Shown: piece after piece, positions 24,219 through 32,408 of the stretch
How the letters are laid out: the number at the start of each line of letters is the position of its first letter
Position numbering within the stretch: the first letter of the stretch is position 1
NCBI GenBank assembly: GCA_963973795.1
Contig: CAXBAF010000032.1
Span: 1 to 39,578, forward strand
Direction: 5' to 3'
DNA: 39,578 nucleotides
Source: UBA1926 sp002337215
GTDB lineage: Bacteria; Planctomycetota; Phycisphaerae; Phycisphaerales; UBA1924
The notes under the pieces: generated by a model
Databases searched by the model: none
The model's input: only the letters and a program-made list of their open reading frames with translations
Told to the model about the DNA's origin: nothing
Translations under genes and position numbers: made by a program

Positions 24219-26120
24219 ATGATGAAGCAAACGTCTCAAGGTGTGTGTGCCCGCCCGTTCGCCGCGTCGCTTGTCGCGGGGGTGGCTGTTGTGTTCTCGC
24301 TCTCGACCGGCGCGTCCGCCCAGGCCGACCTTCCCGAGAATCAGCGTGGTGGACCGCTCGCTGTCCCGCTCCCGCCGATCATCATCCCTGCCGAGAACCC
24401 GATCACCGATGAGAAGCGCGTGCTCGGGAAGATCCTCTTCTGGGACGTGCAACTCTCCAGCGACAACACACGCTCGTGCGGCTCGTGCCACTTTGCCGCC
24501 CAAGGGGGCACGGATCCCGAGGCGTTCCCGAGCCCCGGGCCGGACGCGGAGTTCGGGACCGAGGACGATCGGTTCACCTCTCGGGGTCTGATCCGCGCGC
24601 TCAAGAACGGCGACTACGACCCGAGCCCCGCGTTCGGGCTCGATCCGCAGGCGACATCCCGCAGCGCGCCATCAACGCTGATGGCGGCGCACTTCGGCGA
24701 TCTGTTCTGGGACGGCCGTGCGGTCGGCGAGTTCCGCGACCCGCAGACCGGCGAGACGGTGATCCCGCTCGGCGGCGCGCTCGAAACGCAGGCGGCCGAG
24801 CCGATCCTCTCGGATATCGAGATGGCGCATCAAGACCGCGACTGGGACGAGGTGACGGCAAAGCTCGAACGCTCCGTCCCGCTCGCCCTCGCGCGGGACC
24901 TGCCCGAAGATGTGCGGGCGGCGCTGCACGGCGAGGCCGGGTACCCGGAACTGTTCGAGCGTGCGTTCGGTGACGCCGGCGTGACCGCCTCGCGGATCGC
25001 GATGGCGATCGCGACCTACGAGCGCACGCTGATCCCGGATCAGACGCCGTGGGACCGGTACGTCGCGGGCGAGCCCGACGCCATGACACCCGAGCAGGTC
25101 GACGGCTGGCTGACGTTCAGCGGCAACCTGTGCGTCGTGTGCCACTCACCACCGACGTTTACTGACTTGAATTTCCACAGCGTCGGCGTGCGACCTGATT
25201 CCGACGATCCGGGCCGGGCGCAGTTCACACAGTTCAAGCCCGACGCGGGGATGTTCAAGACACCGAGTCTGCGGAACGCGGGGCTGAAGGCCAGTTTCTT
25301 CCACAACGGCGGCGCGGCCGACCTGGATGACGTCTTCGATGTCTACGCCAGGCAGACAGACTTTCAGGCGAACCCAAACCGGAGTGTCTTCCTGCCCATC
25401 GTGGTCTCGCCCTTCGAAGAGCAGGCGATCAAGCATTTCATCCTGACGGCGCTTGTCGATCCGCGAGCCGCGAGCGAGACGTTCCCGTTCGATCGCCCCG
25501 TGCTCTACGAGGAATGGGCGGCAGATGAATGGCAGGGCGGTAATCCCGCGATCCTGCCCGGCGGTACGCCGGGGACAGGGGGCGCTGTTCCGCGCATGAT
25601 CGCGGTGATCCCGCCGAACCTCGGGAATCAGGAATTCCGGATCGGGCTCGCCGACTCGTTGGGTGGCACCACGGGGTCGGTTGCGATCTCCGAAGAGGCT
25701 CCCGTGGAAGGCATCGTGCACGCGGACACGCTCGCGGGGCCCTACACGCTCACAGCGGACCACTCGGGCGCCGGCTACGCGACGCACCGCATGCCGCTCC
25801 CGGCTGATTCGTCCCGCGCGGGTGATGTGCTCTACCTGCAATGGCGGGTGGATGACCCGGAAGCAGAAGGTGGCGTCGCGCTCTCACCTCCGGTACGGAT
25901 CGAACTGTTCTGCAACGGGCTCTGCCCCGACGGCGGGACGGATGTGTGCCTCGCGGACATCGCCGCACCGGCCGGTGTGCTCGATCTCGCGGATCTGCAG
26001 ACGTTCGTCGGCGCGTTCATGGCGGGCGAACCCGCGGCGGATATCGCCGACCCGATCGGCGTGCTCGATCTGGGCGACGTGCAGGCCTTCGTCGAAGCGT
26101 TTCTCGCGGGTTGCCCGTGA
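24219..26120 (+). CDS. Secreted di-haem cytochrome c peroxidase (MauG/CcpA family) with dockerin-like tail
   Basis: A 633-residue exported protein. Signal peptide about 1-34 (ends TGASAQ). Two c-type haem sites are visible, C87-G-S-C90-H91 and C305-V-V-C308-H309, the standard pair of di-haem peroxidases. The MFKTPSLRNAG...FFHNGG segment after the second haem is the family signature. It reduces H2O2 with electrons from small redox partners, or, as in MauG relatives, oxidises a substrate protein. An extra ~160-residue beta-rich domain (about 425-570) follows the catalytic core, then the tail from C577. The family is usually ~330-450 residues, so the tail half is an addition. Start uncertain: ATG 24207, 24219 and 24222 are all possible; 24219 gives the best signal peptide. 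Confidence 0.88.
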   Translation: MMKQTSQGVCARPFAASLVAGVAVVFSLSTGASAQADLPENQRGGPLAVPLPPIIIPAENPITDEKRVLGKILFWDVQLSSDNTRSCGSCHFAAQGGTDPEAFPSPGPDAEFGTEDDRFTSRGLIRALKNGDYDPSPAFGLDPQATSRSAPSTLMAAHFGDLFWDGRAVGEFRDPQTGETVIPLGGALETQAAEPILSDIEMAHQDRDWDEVTAKLERSVPLALARDLPEDVRAALHGEAGYPELFERAFGDAGVTASRIAMAIATYERTLIPDQTPWDRYVAGEPDAMTPEQVDGWLTFSGNLCVVCHSPPTFTDLNFHSVGVRPDSDDPGRAQFTQFKPDAGMFKTPSLRNAGLKASFFHNGGAADLDDVFDVYARQTDFQANPNRSVFLPIVVSPFEEQAIKHFILTALVDPRAASETFPFDRPVLYEEWAADEWQGGNPAILPGGTPGTGGAVPRMIAVIPPNLGNQEFRIGLADSLGGTTGSVAISEEAPVEGIVHADTLAGPYTLTADHSGAGYATHRMPLPADSSRAGDVLYLQWRVDDPEAEGGVALSPPVRIELFCNGLCPDGGTDVCLADIAAPAGVLDLADLQTFVGAFMAGEPAADIADPIGVLDLGDVQAFVEAFLAGCP

Positions 26121-26480
26121 GCGGTGAAACCCTCTCGGCAGGGGTTTGTGCGATCCCGCCGATAACTCGGAACTGCTTGGGGTCGAGGCAAGGCGGATTC
26201 TCCGTCCGTGGTGAGAGGGTTCTTTCGTCGTGCACGTCGGCCGAGCGGCACGGCGTGAGCACCCACGCGAGGCGATCAGAGTGCGGATCGAGTCAACGCC
26301 TGGGCAACCGGGGTTGTATCTCATGCCCGCGCCGGAACGGACGGGCCCAAACAGCAACCCAAAAACATCGGTGGGCCGGGTGTCTGTCAGGGTGAATCGG
26401 CTTGTGTCATTCCGATCCTTTCGATACCGTGGTCACGTCCCAGGGATGTTCTGATCCACCTTCGTACCGAGAGGTCCAAC
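26121..26480. other. Intergenic region between peroxidase and subtilase genes
   Basis: 360 bases without a gene. A weak hairpin AAACCC/GGGTTT (26128-26148) just after the stop could terminate the peroxidase transcript, although the T-tract is only three bases. A -10-like GATACC (26423-26428) and a Shine-Dalgarno GAGAGG (26469-26474) precede the subtilase GTG. Confidence 0.5.
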
Positions 26481-29400
26481 GTGAAAAGTGTTGTTTGTGC
26501 ATCGGCGGCGATGCTCGTCGTCGCCGCGGGATCTGTTTCTGCCGCGACCGAGATTGCTTGGAAGAACGACGGCGTGCTCATCGAAGCGAGCCCGATGGAG
26601 GCCCCGGCCCGCGTGCTCGAGCGCCTCGCGGGTCAGGAACGCCGGCTGATCGCCGAGTTCGCGTCGATCCCCACGGCCGAGGAGCGCGCGGCGCTGAAGT
26701 CTGCGGGCATCGAGGTTCTCTCGCCGCTCGGCGGGTCGTCCTACTTCGTGCGGGTGAGCGCGGACGCGCAGGTGAACGCCGCGCTCCGGGCGATGCCCAT
26801 CACCGCGTTCGGCGAGCCGCAGCGCGCGCACAAGATCGACAGCAAGCTGATGCAGGGCGCCGCCCCGGCGTGGGCGATCGCCGAGCCGATGGACGAGGCC
26901 GCCCGGGCCGACGCGGTGAACCCGATGATCGGCGTCTACGTGCAGATGCACCGCGACGTCGGGATCGGTGCGCAGACCGTTGCGGACCTGATCGCCGATC
27001 ATGGAGGCGTGATCCGCGACAAGGTCGCGTCAATCAACTCGCTGGTTGTTGAGCTCCCGTTCCTCGCGGTCGAGGGTCTCGCCGCCGACGACCGGGTGCA
27101 GTGGGTCGAGGCGGCGCTGCCCCGGATGGGCACCTTCAACGCGGATAACCGCGTGCGCGTCCAGGCGGACACCGCCCACAGTGCGCCGTACAGCCTGGAC
27201 GGCTCGGGCGTGACGGTGTTTGTCTACGACGGCGGTTCGGTCCGCGCGTCCCACAACGACTACTCGGGGCGTGCAAGCGTCATCGACGGCGACGCGGTCT
27301 CGTTCCACGCGACGCACGTCGCGGGAACGATCGGCGGGGACGGCTCGGCGAACTTCACGCACCGCGGGATGGCACCCGCCGTGTCGATCCTCAGCGCCGG
27401 GTTTGAGTACGACGGGTCGGGAACCTTCTTGTACACCAACCCGGGTGACATCGAGTTCGACTACACCAACGCGATCAACCAGGGCGCGGACATGTCCAAC
27501 AACTCGATCGGGTCGAACATCGCCCCCAACGGGTTCCCGTGCTCGTACGAGGGCGATTACGGCCTGACAGCCGCGACGATCGACGCGATCGTGGGCGGTT
27601 CGCTGGGCGAGCCCATCGTCATCTTCTGGGCGGCGGGCAACGAGCGTGGCAACGGCTCCTGCGGGACGCAGTACAACACGACCCCGCCCCCCTCCAACAA
27701 CAAGAACGCGATCTCGGTCGGCGCGCTCAACTCGAACAATGATTCGGTGACCAGCTTCACGAGCTGGGGCCCTTCTGACGACGGCAGGCTCCGCCCCGTC
27801 ATCTCGGCGCCGGGTTGCCAGTCCAGCGGCGACGGCGGCGTGACCAGCCTCGACAGCGGAAACGACAGCGACTACACGACGCTCTGCGGCACCTCGATGG
27901 CATCGCCCACGGCGGCCGGTGTCGGCGCGCTGATCTACGAGGACTTCCGAGACCAGTTCCCCGGTTCCGCCGACCCGAGCAACCAACTCATGAAGGTCTG
28001 GCTCGCGCACACCGCGGTGGATCTCGGCAACGCGGGTCCCGACAACCAGACCGGGTACGGCTCGATCCGTGCGATCGACGCGATCGAGTTCATGCGCACC
28101 GGCAACTGGGACGAGGGCGAACTCGCGAACGGTGGCGTGAAGACCTACTCGGTCGACGTGCTGCCCGGCGAGAGCGAACTGAAGATCACCCTCGCGTGGG
28201 ACGACGCGCCGGGCACGCCCAACGTGGGCAACGCGCTGGTGAACGACCTCGACCTGGTCGTCGTTGATCCGAGCGGTGGGCGGCACTACCCCTGGACGAT
28301 CTCGGGAACCCCGGGGTCGGCCGCGGTCAAGACCGCCGAGGACCATCTCAACAACATCGAGCAGGTGCAGGTCGATAGCCCCGAGGCGGGTCGCTGGTCG
28401 ATCGAGGTCGTCGGGACATCGATCCCCGAAGGCCCGCAGGGCTTCGCGATCGGCGGAACGCCCGTCCTGGGCGACGGTCTGCTCGCGGTCGGGCTCGTGA
28501 GTGAGGTCCCCGACCTGCTCGCCCCGGCGACGCCGCTCGAGATCCGCGCCGCGATCACCCCCGGCATCGACGCGCTGGTCGACGGCACCGTCATGCTCAA
28601 CTACCGCCTCGACGGCGGCTCCTTCGCGACCGTGCTAATGAACGACGCGGGGTCCGGCGAGTACACGTCCGCAGTCCCCGGCGCGGCCTGCGACGAGTCG
28701 ATGGAGTTCTTCGTGACCGCGCAGGGCGAGCAGGCCGGACAGGTCCGCATCCCGCCGGGAACCGGGGCGTACAACGTCCCGATCGGTGAGGTCGAGACCG
28801 TGCTGATCGACAACATGGAGACCGATATCGGCTGGACGGTGAGCGGCGACGCGACCGACGGGCAATGGCAGCGGGGCGTCCCGGTTGACTGCGCGTCGCG
28901 CGGCGCACCCGGCGCGGACGCCGACGGGTCCGGCCAGGCATGGCTCACCGACAACAGCGCGGCGAGCAGCTGCAACAGCGACGTTGACAACGGCACGACG
29001 ATCCTCACCAGCCCGGTGCTCGATGTCGCCGCGGGTTCGATCGTGTCCTACCGCTATTGGTTCGGCGACATCTCGACGGGCGCGGTGAACGGCGATGACT
29101 TCGGCGTCGATGTCTCCACCGACGGCGGCGCGAACTGGCAGCGAATCCGCACGATCACCACCGCCTCGGCGTCCTGGCGGTCGGACTCCATTTCGGTCGG
29201 CGACGAGGTCGCCGCGTCGAGCCAGTTCCGGATCCGCTTCAGCGTCAACGACCTGGGGACCCAGAACGTCATCGAGGCAGGCCTCGACGACTTCCGGATC
29301 ATCCGCGAGTTCTGCGAGGACGTCGAGTGCCCGGCCGACCTGGCCGAGCCCGCAGGCGTGCTCGATCTCGCGGACGTTCAGGCGTTCATCAGCGGATTCA

Positions 29401-29501
29401 CGTCTCAGAACGCGATCGCGGACCTCGCGACGCCGTTCGGCGTGTTCGATCTTGCCGATGTTCAGGCCTTCATCGGTTCATTCAACGCGGGCTGCCCCTG
29501 A
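26481..29501 (+). CDS. Secreted subtilisin-like serine protease (S8) with dockerin-like tail
   Basis: A 1006-residue exported protease. Signal peptide about 1-20 (ends VSAAT), a propeptide-like region to about 225, then the S8 domain with the triad D250 (VYDGG), H276 (FHATHVAGT) and S472 (GTSMASP), and the oxyanion Asn N387 (WAAGNERG). The His motif has Ala where Gly is usual (HATH for HGTH). A P-domain/PPC-like beta-sandwich follows (about 545-665; VNDLDLVVVDPSG), then a second beta-rich domain (about 770-945), and the tail from C950. Start is GTG with GAGAGG six bases upstream. A strong terminator follows the gene, closing the island. Confidence 0.92.
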   Translation: MKSVVCASAAMLVVAAGSVSAATEIAWKNDGVLIEASPMEAPARVLERLAGQERRLIAEFASIPTAEERAALKSAGIEVLSPLGGSSYFVRVSADAQVNAALRAMPITAFGEPQRAHKIDSKLMQGAAPAWAIAEPMDEAARADAVNPMIGVYVQMHRDVGIGAQTVADLIADHGGVIRDKVASINSLVVELPFLAVEGLAADDRVQWVEAALPRMGTFNADNRVRVQADTAHSAPYSLDGSGVTVFVYDGGSVRASHNDYSGRASVIDGDAVSFHATHVAGTIGGDGSANFTHRGMAPAVSILSAGFEYDGSGTFLYTNPGDIEFDYTNAINQGADMSNNSIGSNIAPNGFPCSYEGDYGLTAATIDAIVGGSLGEPIVIFWAAGNERGNGSCGTQYNTTPPPSNNKNAISVGALNSNNDSVTSFTSWGPSDDGRLRPVISAPGCQSSGDGGVTSLDSGNDSDYTTLCGTSMASPTAAGVGALIYEDFRDQFPGSADPSNQLMKVWLAHTAVDLGNAGPDNQTGYGSIRAIDAIEFMRTGNWDEGELANGGVKTYSVDVLPGESELKITLAWDDAPGTPNVGNALVNDLDLVVVDPSGGRHYPWTISGTPGSAAVKTAEDHLNNIEQVQVDSPEAGRWSIEVVGTSIPEGPQGFAIGGTPVLGDGLLAVGLVSEVPDLLAPATPLEIRAAITPGIDALVDGTVMLNYRLDGGSFATVLMNDAGSGEYTSAVPGAACDESMEFFVTAQGEQAGQVRIPPGTGAYNVPIGEVETVLIDNMETDIGWTVSGDATDGQWQRGVPVDCASRGAPGADADGSGQAWLTDNSAASSCNSDVDNGTTILTSPVLDVAAGSIVSYRYWFGDISTGAVNGDDFGVDVSTDGGANWQRIRTITTASASWRSDSISVGDEVAASSQFRIRFSVNDLGTQNVIEAGLDDFRIIREFCEDVECPADLAEPAGVLDLADVQAFISGFTSQNAIADLATPFGVFDLADVQAFIGSFNAGCP

Positions 29502-29549
29502 TCGGCGCACGTCAACGCTGAGCTGAAACTGAGCCGAGAGTACCCCCGA

Positions 29550-29577
29550 GGGCCCGGGTTTCCCGGGCCCTTTCTCT
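29550..29577 (+). terminator. Rho-independent terminator of the subtilase gene
   Basis: Perfect 9-bp stem GGGCCCGGG / CCCGGGCCC with loop TTT, followed by TTTCTCT. Confidence 0.92.
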
Positions 29578-29600
29578 GCGCGCCCGGGACCACGCTGACG

Positions 29601-29606
29601 TAGGCT
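29601..29606 (+). promoter_or_regulatory. Putative -10 element (leaderless dehydratase gene)
   Basis: TAGGCT ends six bases before the ATG at 29613, with no Shine-Dalgarno. Confidence 0.45.
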
Positions 29607-29612
29607 CGTCGC

Positions 29613-30674
29613 ATGACGACGGACGAGACCGCCCACGAACGCGAGAAACCCTGGGGCAGCCCGGGCGACGCTCCCGATATGACGCTCGCCTCGGCGGTTT
29701 CGATCGATGATGTCCGAGCAGCGGCGGCTCGGATCGAGGGCATCGCGATCCGCACGCCCTCGATCAGTTTCCCGAGACTCGATGCCCTGGCGGGTGCCCG
29801 ACTCACGCTCAAGTGCGAGAATCTGCAGCCGATCGGAGCGTTCAAGATCCGGGGCGGAGTCAACGCGATGAAAATGCTATCGGCCGAGCAAAGGGCACGA
29901 GGCGTGATCACCTACTCATCGGGGAACCACGCGCAGGCGATCGCCTACGCGGCCTCCGAACTCGGCATCCCAGCCGTGATCGTCATGCCCATGAACGCGC
30001 CGCGCGTCAAGCTCGAGGCGACACGACGACTGCTCGCAGCCGCGCCGAAGGGGAGCGAGATCATCGAGTACGACCCCGATGCGATCTCGCGTGAGGACCT
30101 GGGCCGCCGGCTCAGCGTGGAGCGGGGCCTGCACCTCATCCCGCCGTACGACCATCCCGACGTGATCGCCGGGCAAGGGACTGCGGCGCTCGAACTCATC
30201 GAGGACGTGGGCCCGTTCGACGAGTTGTACATCTGCTGCGGAGGCGGTGGGCTGCTGGGCGGGTCGGCGACGGTGTCCAAGGCGATCAACCCGGGCTGCC
30301 GCGTGCTCGGCGTCGAGCCCGAACTCGCTGACGACGCGAAGCGGAGCCACGAATCGGGCGTGCTCCACGTCGTCAGCAATCCGCCGACGATCGCCGACGG
30401 GACGCGGACACCGTACCTGGGGCGATACACGCTGCCGATCGTGCTCGCACGCGTCGACGCCATCATGACGGTCACCGAGCGGGAGATCGCGCGGGCGATG
30501 CTCTTCTGCTTCGAGACGCTGAAGCTGGTCGTCGAACCCAGCGGCGCGCTCGGGGTCGCGGGGGCGATCAAGGCCGCGACGGCGGGTGTTCGCGTCGGCG
30601 TCATCATCAGCGGGGGGAACGTGGATCTCGACCGGCTGCCAGAGATCCGCGAGATCGCCGAGTCTTCGGAATAA
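29613..30674 (+). CDS. PLP-dependent threonine dehydratase / serine racemase-like enzyme
   Basis: A 353-residue cytosolic fold-type II PLP enzyme. The Schiff-base lysine is K78 in GAFKIRG, the substrate loop is SSGNHAQA (102-109), and the phosphate-binding glycine loop is CGGGGLLGG (209-217). There is no C-terminal ACT regulatory domain, so it resembles catabolic threonine ammonia-lyase (TdcB-like) or serine racemase, not full-length IlvA. The reaction would be deamination of L-Thr or L-Ser to 2-oxobutyrate or pyruvate, or Ser racemisation. An N-terminal extension of about 28 residues before the first helix is unusual, but the leaderless-type -10 supports the ATG. No linked pathway genes. Confidence 0.88.
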   Translation: MTTDETAHEREKPWGSPGDAPDMTLASAVSIDDVRAAAARIEGIAIRTPSISFPRLDALAGARLTLKCENLQPIGAFKIRGGVNAMKMLSAEQRARGVITYSSGNHAQAIAYAASELGIPAVIVMPMNAPRVKLEATRRLLAAAPKGSEIIEYDPDAISREDLGRRLSVERGLHLIPPYDHPDVIAGQGTAALELIEDVGPFDELYICCGGGGLLGGSATVSKAINPGCRVLGVEPELADDAKRSHESGVLHVVSNPPTIADGTRTPYLGRYTLPIVLARVDAIMTVTEREIARAMLFCFETLKLVVEPSGALGVAGAIKAATAGVRVGVIISGGNVDLDRLPEIREIAESSE

Positions 30675-30720
30675 CCGCCAGCAGAGGCCGGTTCTCCGGG
30701 CCCTATCACAGGTCTCTACG

Positions 30721-30739
30721 CGAGGGAACGGTTCCCTCG
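30721..30739. promoter_or_regulatory. Perfect 19-bp palindrome upstream of the peroxiredoxin-like genes
   Basis: CGAGGGAACGGTTCCCTCG, centred at 30730, lies 54 bases before the ATG at 30794 and about 20 bases after a TATCAC hexamer. Its one-base centre and lack of a T-tract favour a protein-binding operator over a terminator. Confidence 0.5.
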
Positions 30740-30793
30740 TCGGGATCGATCGGTCTCCGGGCGCCCACACCTACGAATCGATTGGAAATCTGA

Positions 30794-31594
30794 ATGAAGT
30801 TTGCACGTGTGTTGACACACAACCGGGCGGCGAAGCGCACAACCGTCGCCTTTGGCATCGCGGGAGCCGTGTCCGGCATGCTGGTCGGTTGCGAGGAAAA
30901 GCCCATGAACGAGAAATCCAACGTGTCGCAAGCCCCGTCTCCGTCCTCTGGATCACTGCACGACACGCTCAGCGCGAGGTACGAGCAGTATCAGCAGAAG
31001 GTCGACGACGAGACCAAGCGGATCTACAAGGCGGGCATCGAGGCGGTCGCCGCGTCGGGTGTGCTCGAGCGCGCCACCAACGAGGGCGACACCGCGCCCG
31101 GGTTCACGCTCCCGAACGCGGACGGTGAGTCCGTCTCGCTCGAGTCCATGCTCGATGACGGGCCGATCGTGCTGGTCTGGTACCGTGGCGGCTGGTGCCC
31201 CTACTGCAACCTCACGCTGCGTGCGTTCTCGGAGATCCTGCCGCAGATCGAATCGGCGGGCGCACAACTCGTCGCGATCAGCCCCGAGCTGCCCGACAAC
31301 ACCGCCGAGACCGTGACCGAGAACGGGCTGGAGTTCACGGTGCTCAGCGATGTCGGCAACGCGGTCGCCAAGCAGTACGGCGTCGTCTTCGGCCTGACCC
31401 CCGAGGTCCACGCGAAGTACAACGCCGCCTTCGGGTTCGACGCCCACAACGGGCAGGACTCGGGCGAACTCCCGCTCGCCGCGACGTACGTGATCGACCG
31501 CGAAGGCGTGGTCCGCTACGCGTTCATGGACGCGGACTACACCAAGCGAGCCGAACCGAACGTCGTGCTCGATGCGGTCAAAGCACTCCCTTGA
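30794..31594 (+). CDS. Lipoprotein with AhpC/TSA peroxiredoxin-like domain
   Basis: A 266-residue predicted lipoprotein: basic N terminus, hydrophobic stretch 18-32 and lipobox L30-V-G-C33. A Ser/Pro/Gln linker and a short helical region (55-95) precede a redoxin domain (about 95-266) with YRGGWCPYC (130-138; C135 and C138). The second cysteine three residues on is a CxxC arrangement, typical of peroxiredoxin-like family members that also act as thiol reductases. It would remove peroxides or exchange thiols at the outer face of the cytoplasmic membrane or in the outer membrane. The next gene is a paralogue 83 bases downstream. A 19-bp palindrome upstream may be its operator. Confidence 0.87.
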   Translation: MKFARVLTHNRAAKRTTVAFGIAGAVSGMLVGCEEKPMNEKSNVSQAPSPSSGSLHDTLSARYEQYQQKVDDETKRIYKAGIEAVAASGVLERATNEGDTAPGFTLPNADGESVSLESMLDDGPIVLVWYRGGWCPYCNLTLRAFSEILPQIESAGAQLVAISPELPDNTAETVTENGLEFTVLSDVGNAVAKQYGVVFGLTPEVHAKYNAAFGFDAHNGQDSGELPLAATYVIDREGVVRYAFMDADYTKRAEPNVVLDAVKALP

Positions 31595-31611
31595 TCAGGA
31601 TTTCATCCTGA
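31595..31611 (+). terminator. Hairpin directly after the lipoprotein stop codon
   Basis: TCAGGAT / ATCCTGA with loop TTC. It lacks a T-tract, so it may be a partial terminator or an mRNA-stabilising or processing hairpin between two co-transcribed paralogues. Confidence 0.5.
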
Positions 31612-31677
31612 CTCAGTATCGAATCAAAGGTCAGCGCCGGGCTCTCTTAGTCTCGGCCGTTTCACGAAGGAACCCAC

Positions 31678-32346
31678 ATGCACCGCCGCCGCGCCGCGTT
31701 TGCTCTGACTCTCGCTGCTGGACTATTTGCGACCCTGACGCCCACCGCGTCGGCTTGGTCGATCGCTCCGGAATTCGCCGAACCCGTGCTCGCGGCGAAT
31801 GAAGCCGTGCCGAAGGACGCGGAGTCCGCCGCCGCCAACGCTGTCCGTGCGGACCGCAAGGCTCCCGCGACGACGTTCACCGACGCGGATGGCCAGTCTG
31901 TCGAACTCGCCAAACTCCTCGAGGACGGGCCCGTCGTGCTCATCTTCTACCGAGGCGGCTGGTGCCCCTACTGCGTCGAGCAGCTCAAAGCGTTCAACAA
32001 GCAGCACGACGCGATCGAGGCCGCGGGCGGGCGGGTCGTCGCCGTGAGCACGGAACTCCCCGAGTTCGTCGCCAAGACGAAAGAGAAGAGCAAGCTGGGT
32101 TTCGATGTTCTCAGTGATCCGGGGGCCGAGGTGTCGCGAGCGTTCGGGGTCGTCTGGGCCAACGAGCGGTACGGCCGGGTCAGCAAGATCGCCGAGGCGA
32201 ACGGGAACGAGAGGGGCGAGATCCCACTGGGCGTGACATACGTCATTGATACCGATGGCACCGTGCGGTGGGCGTTCCTCGAGCACGACTACAAAAAGCG
32301 GGCGACGCCCGAGCAGGTCGTCGAGGCGCTCAACGCGATCGAGTAA
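31678..32346 (+). CDS. Exported AhpC/TSA peroxiredoxin-like protein
   Basis: A 222-residue paralogue of the preceding gene. A Sec signal peptide (1-26, ends TASA) replaces the lipobox, so the product should be soluble and periplasmic. The redoxin domain carries YRGGWCPYC (91-99; C96 and C99) and the same downstream layout (DGTVRWAFLEHDYKKRA). AAGGA six bases before the ATG supports the start. Same fold with two anchoring modes suggests one membrane-tethered and one free form of the same thiol-peroxidase activity. A strong terminator follows, so the two redoxin genes probably form a unit. Confidence 0.88.
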   Translation: MHRRRAAFALTLAAGLFATLTPTASAWSIAPEFAEPVLAANEAVPKDAESAAANAVRADRKAPATTFTDADGQSVELAKLLEDGPVVLIFYRGGWCPYCVEQLKAFNKQHDAIEAAGGRVVAVSTELPEFVAKTKEKSKLGFDVLSDPGAEVSRAFGVVWANERYGRVSKIAEANGNERGEIPLGVTYVIDTDGTVRWAFLEHDYKKRATPEQVVEALNAIE

Positions 32347-32380
32347 TCGCGGCCGGATGCCAAGCCAATCACTCGCGTAT

Positions 32381-32408
32381 CGCCCGGGCCATTCACCCGG
32401 GCGTTTTT
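32381..32408. terminator. Rho-independent terminator between convergent redoxin and trpF genes
   Basis: 8-bp stem CGCCCGGG / CCCGGGCG with a seven-base loop and TTTTT on the + strand. It ends at the trpF stop codon on the minus strand, so it mainly serves the redoxin transcript. Confidence 0.9.

Larger units (their letters stand above)
16230..29501 (+). other. Island of five secreted proteins sharing one C-terminal dockerin-like module
   Basis: Five consecutive genes on the same strand encode exported proteins whose last ~57 residues are homologous: coding segments 18735-18905, 22186-22362, 23839-24009, 25947-26117 and 29328-29498. Each tail has a first Cys, [AP]DLAxPxGVLDLAD plus a helix, a second copy with GVFDL[AG]D plus a helix, and a final Cys close to the end. 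Gaps of about 170-360 bases and candidate promoters between genes suggest separate transcription, not one operon. Confidence 0.85.

Noticed and set aside
16230..29501. Possibility that the island is a prophage, integrative element or polysaccharide-utilisation locus
   Set aside because: No integrase, tRNA target, direct repeats, phage genes, SusC/D-like pair or regulators are present; only the shared tail links the genes.
30807..30820. GTGTGT-TG-ACACAC inverted repeat
   Set aside because: It lies inside the 5' coding region of the lipoprotein and is short; probably chance.
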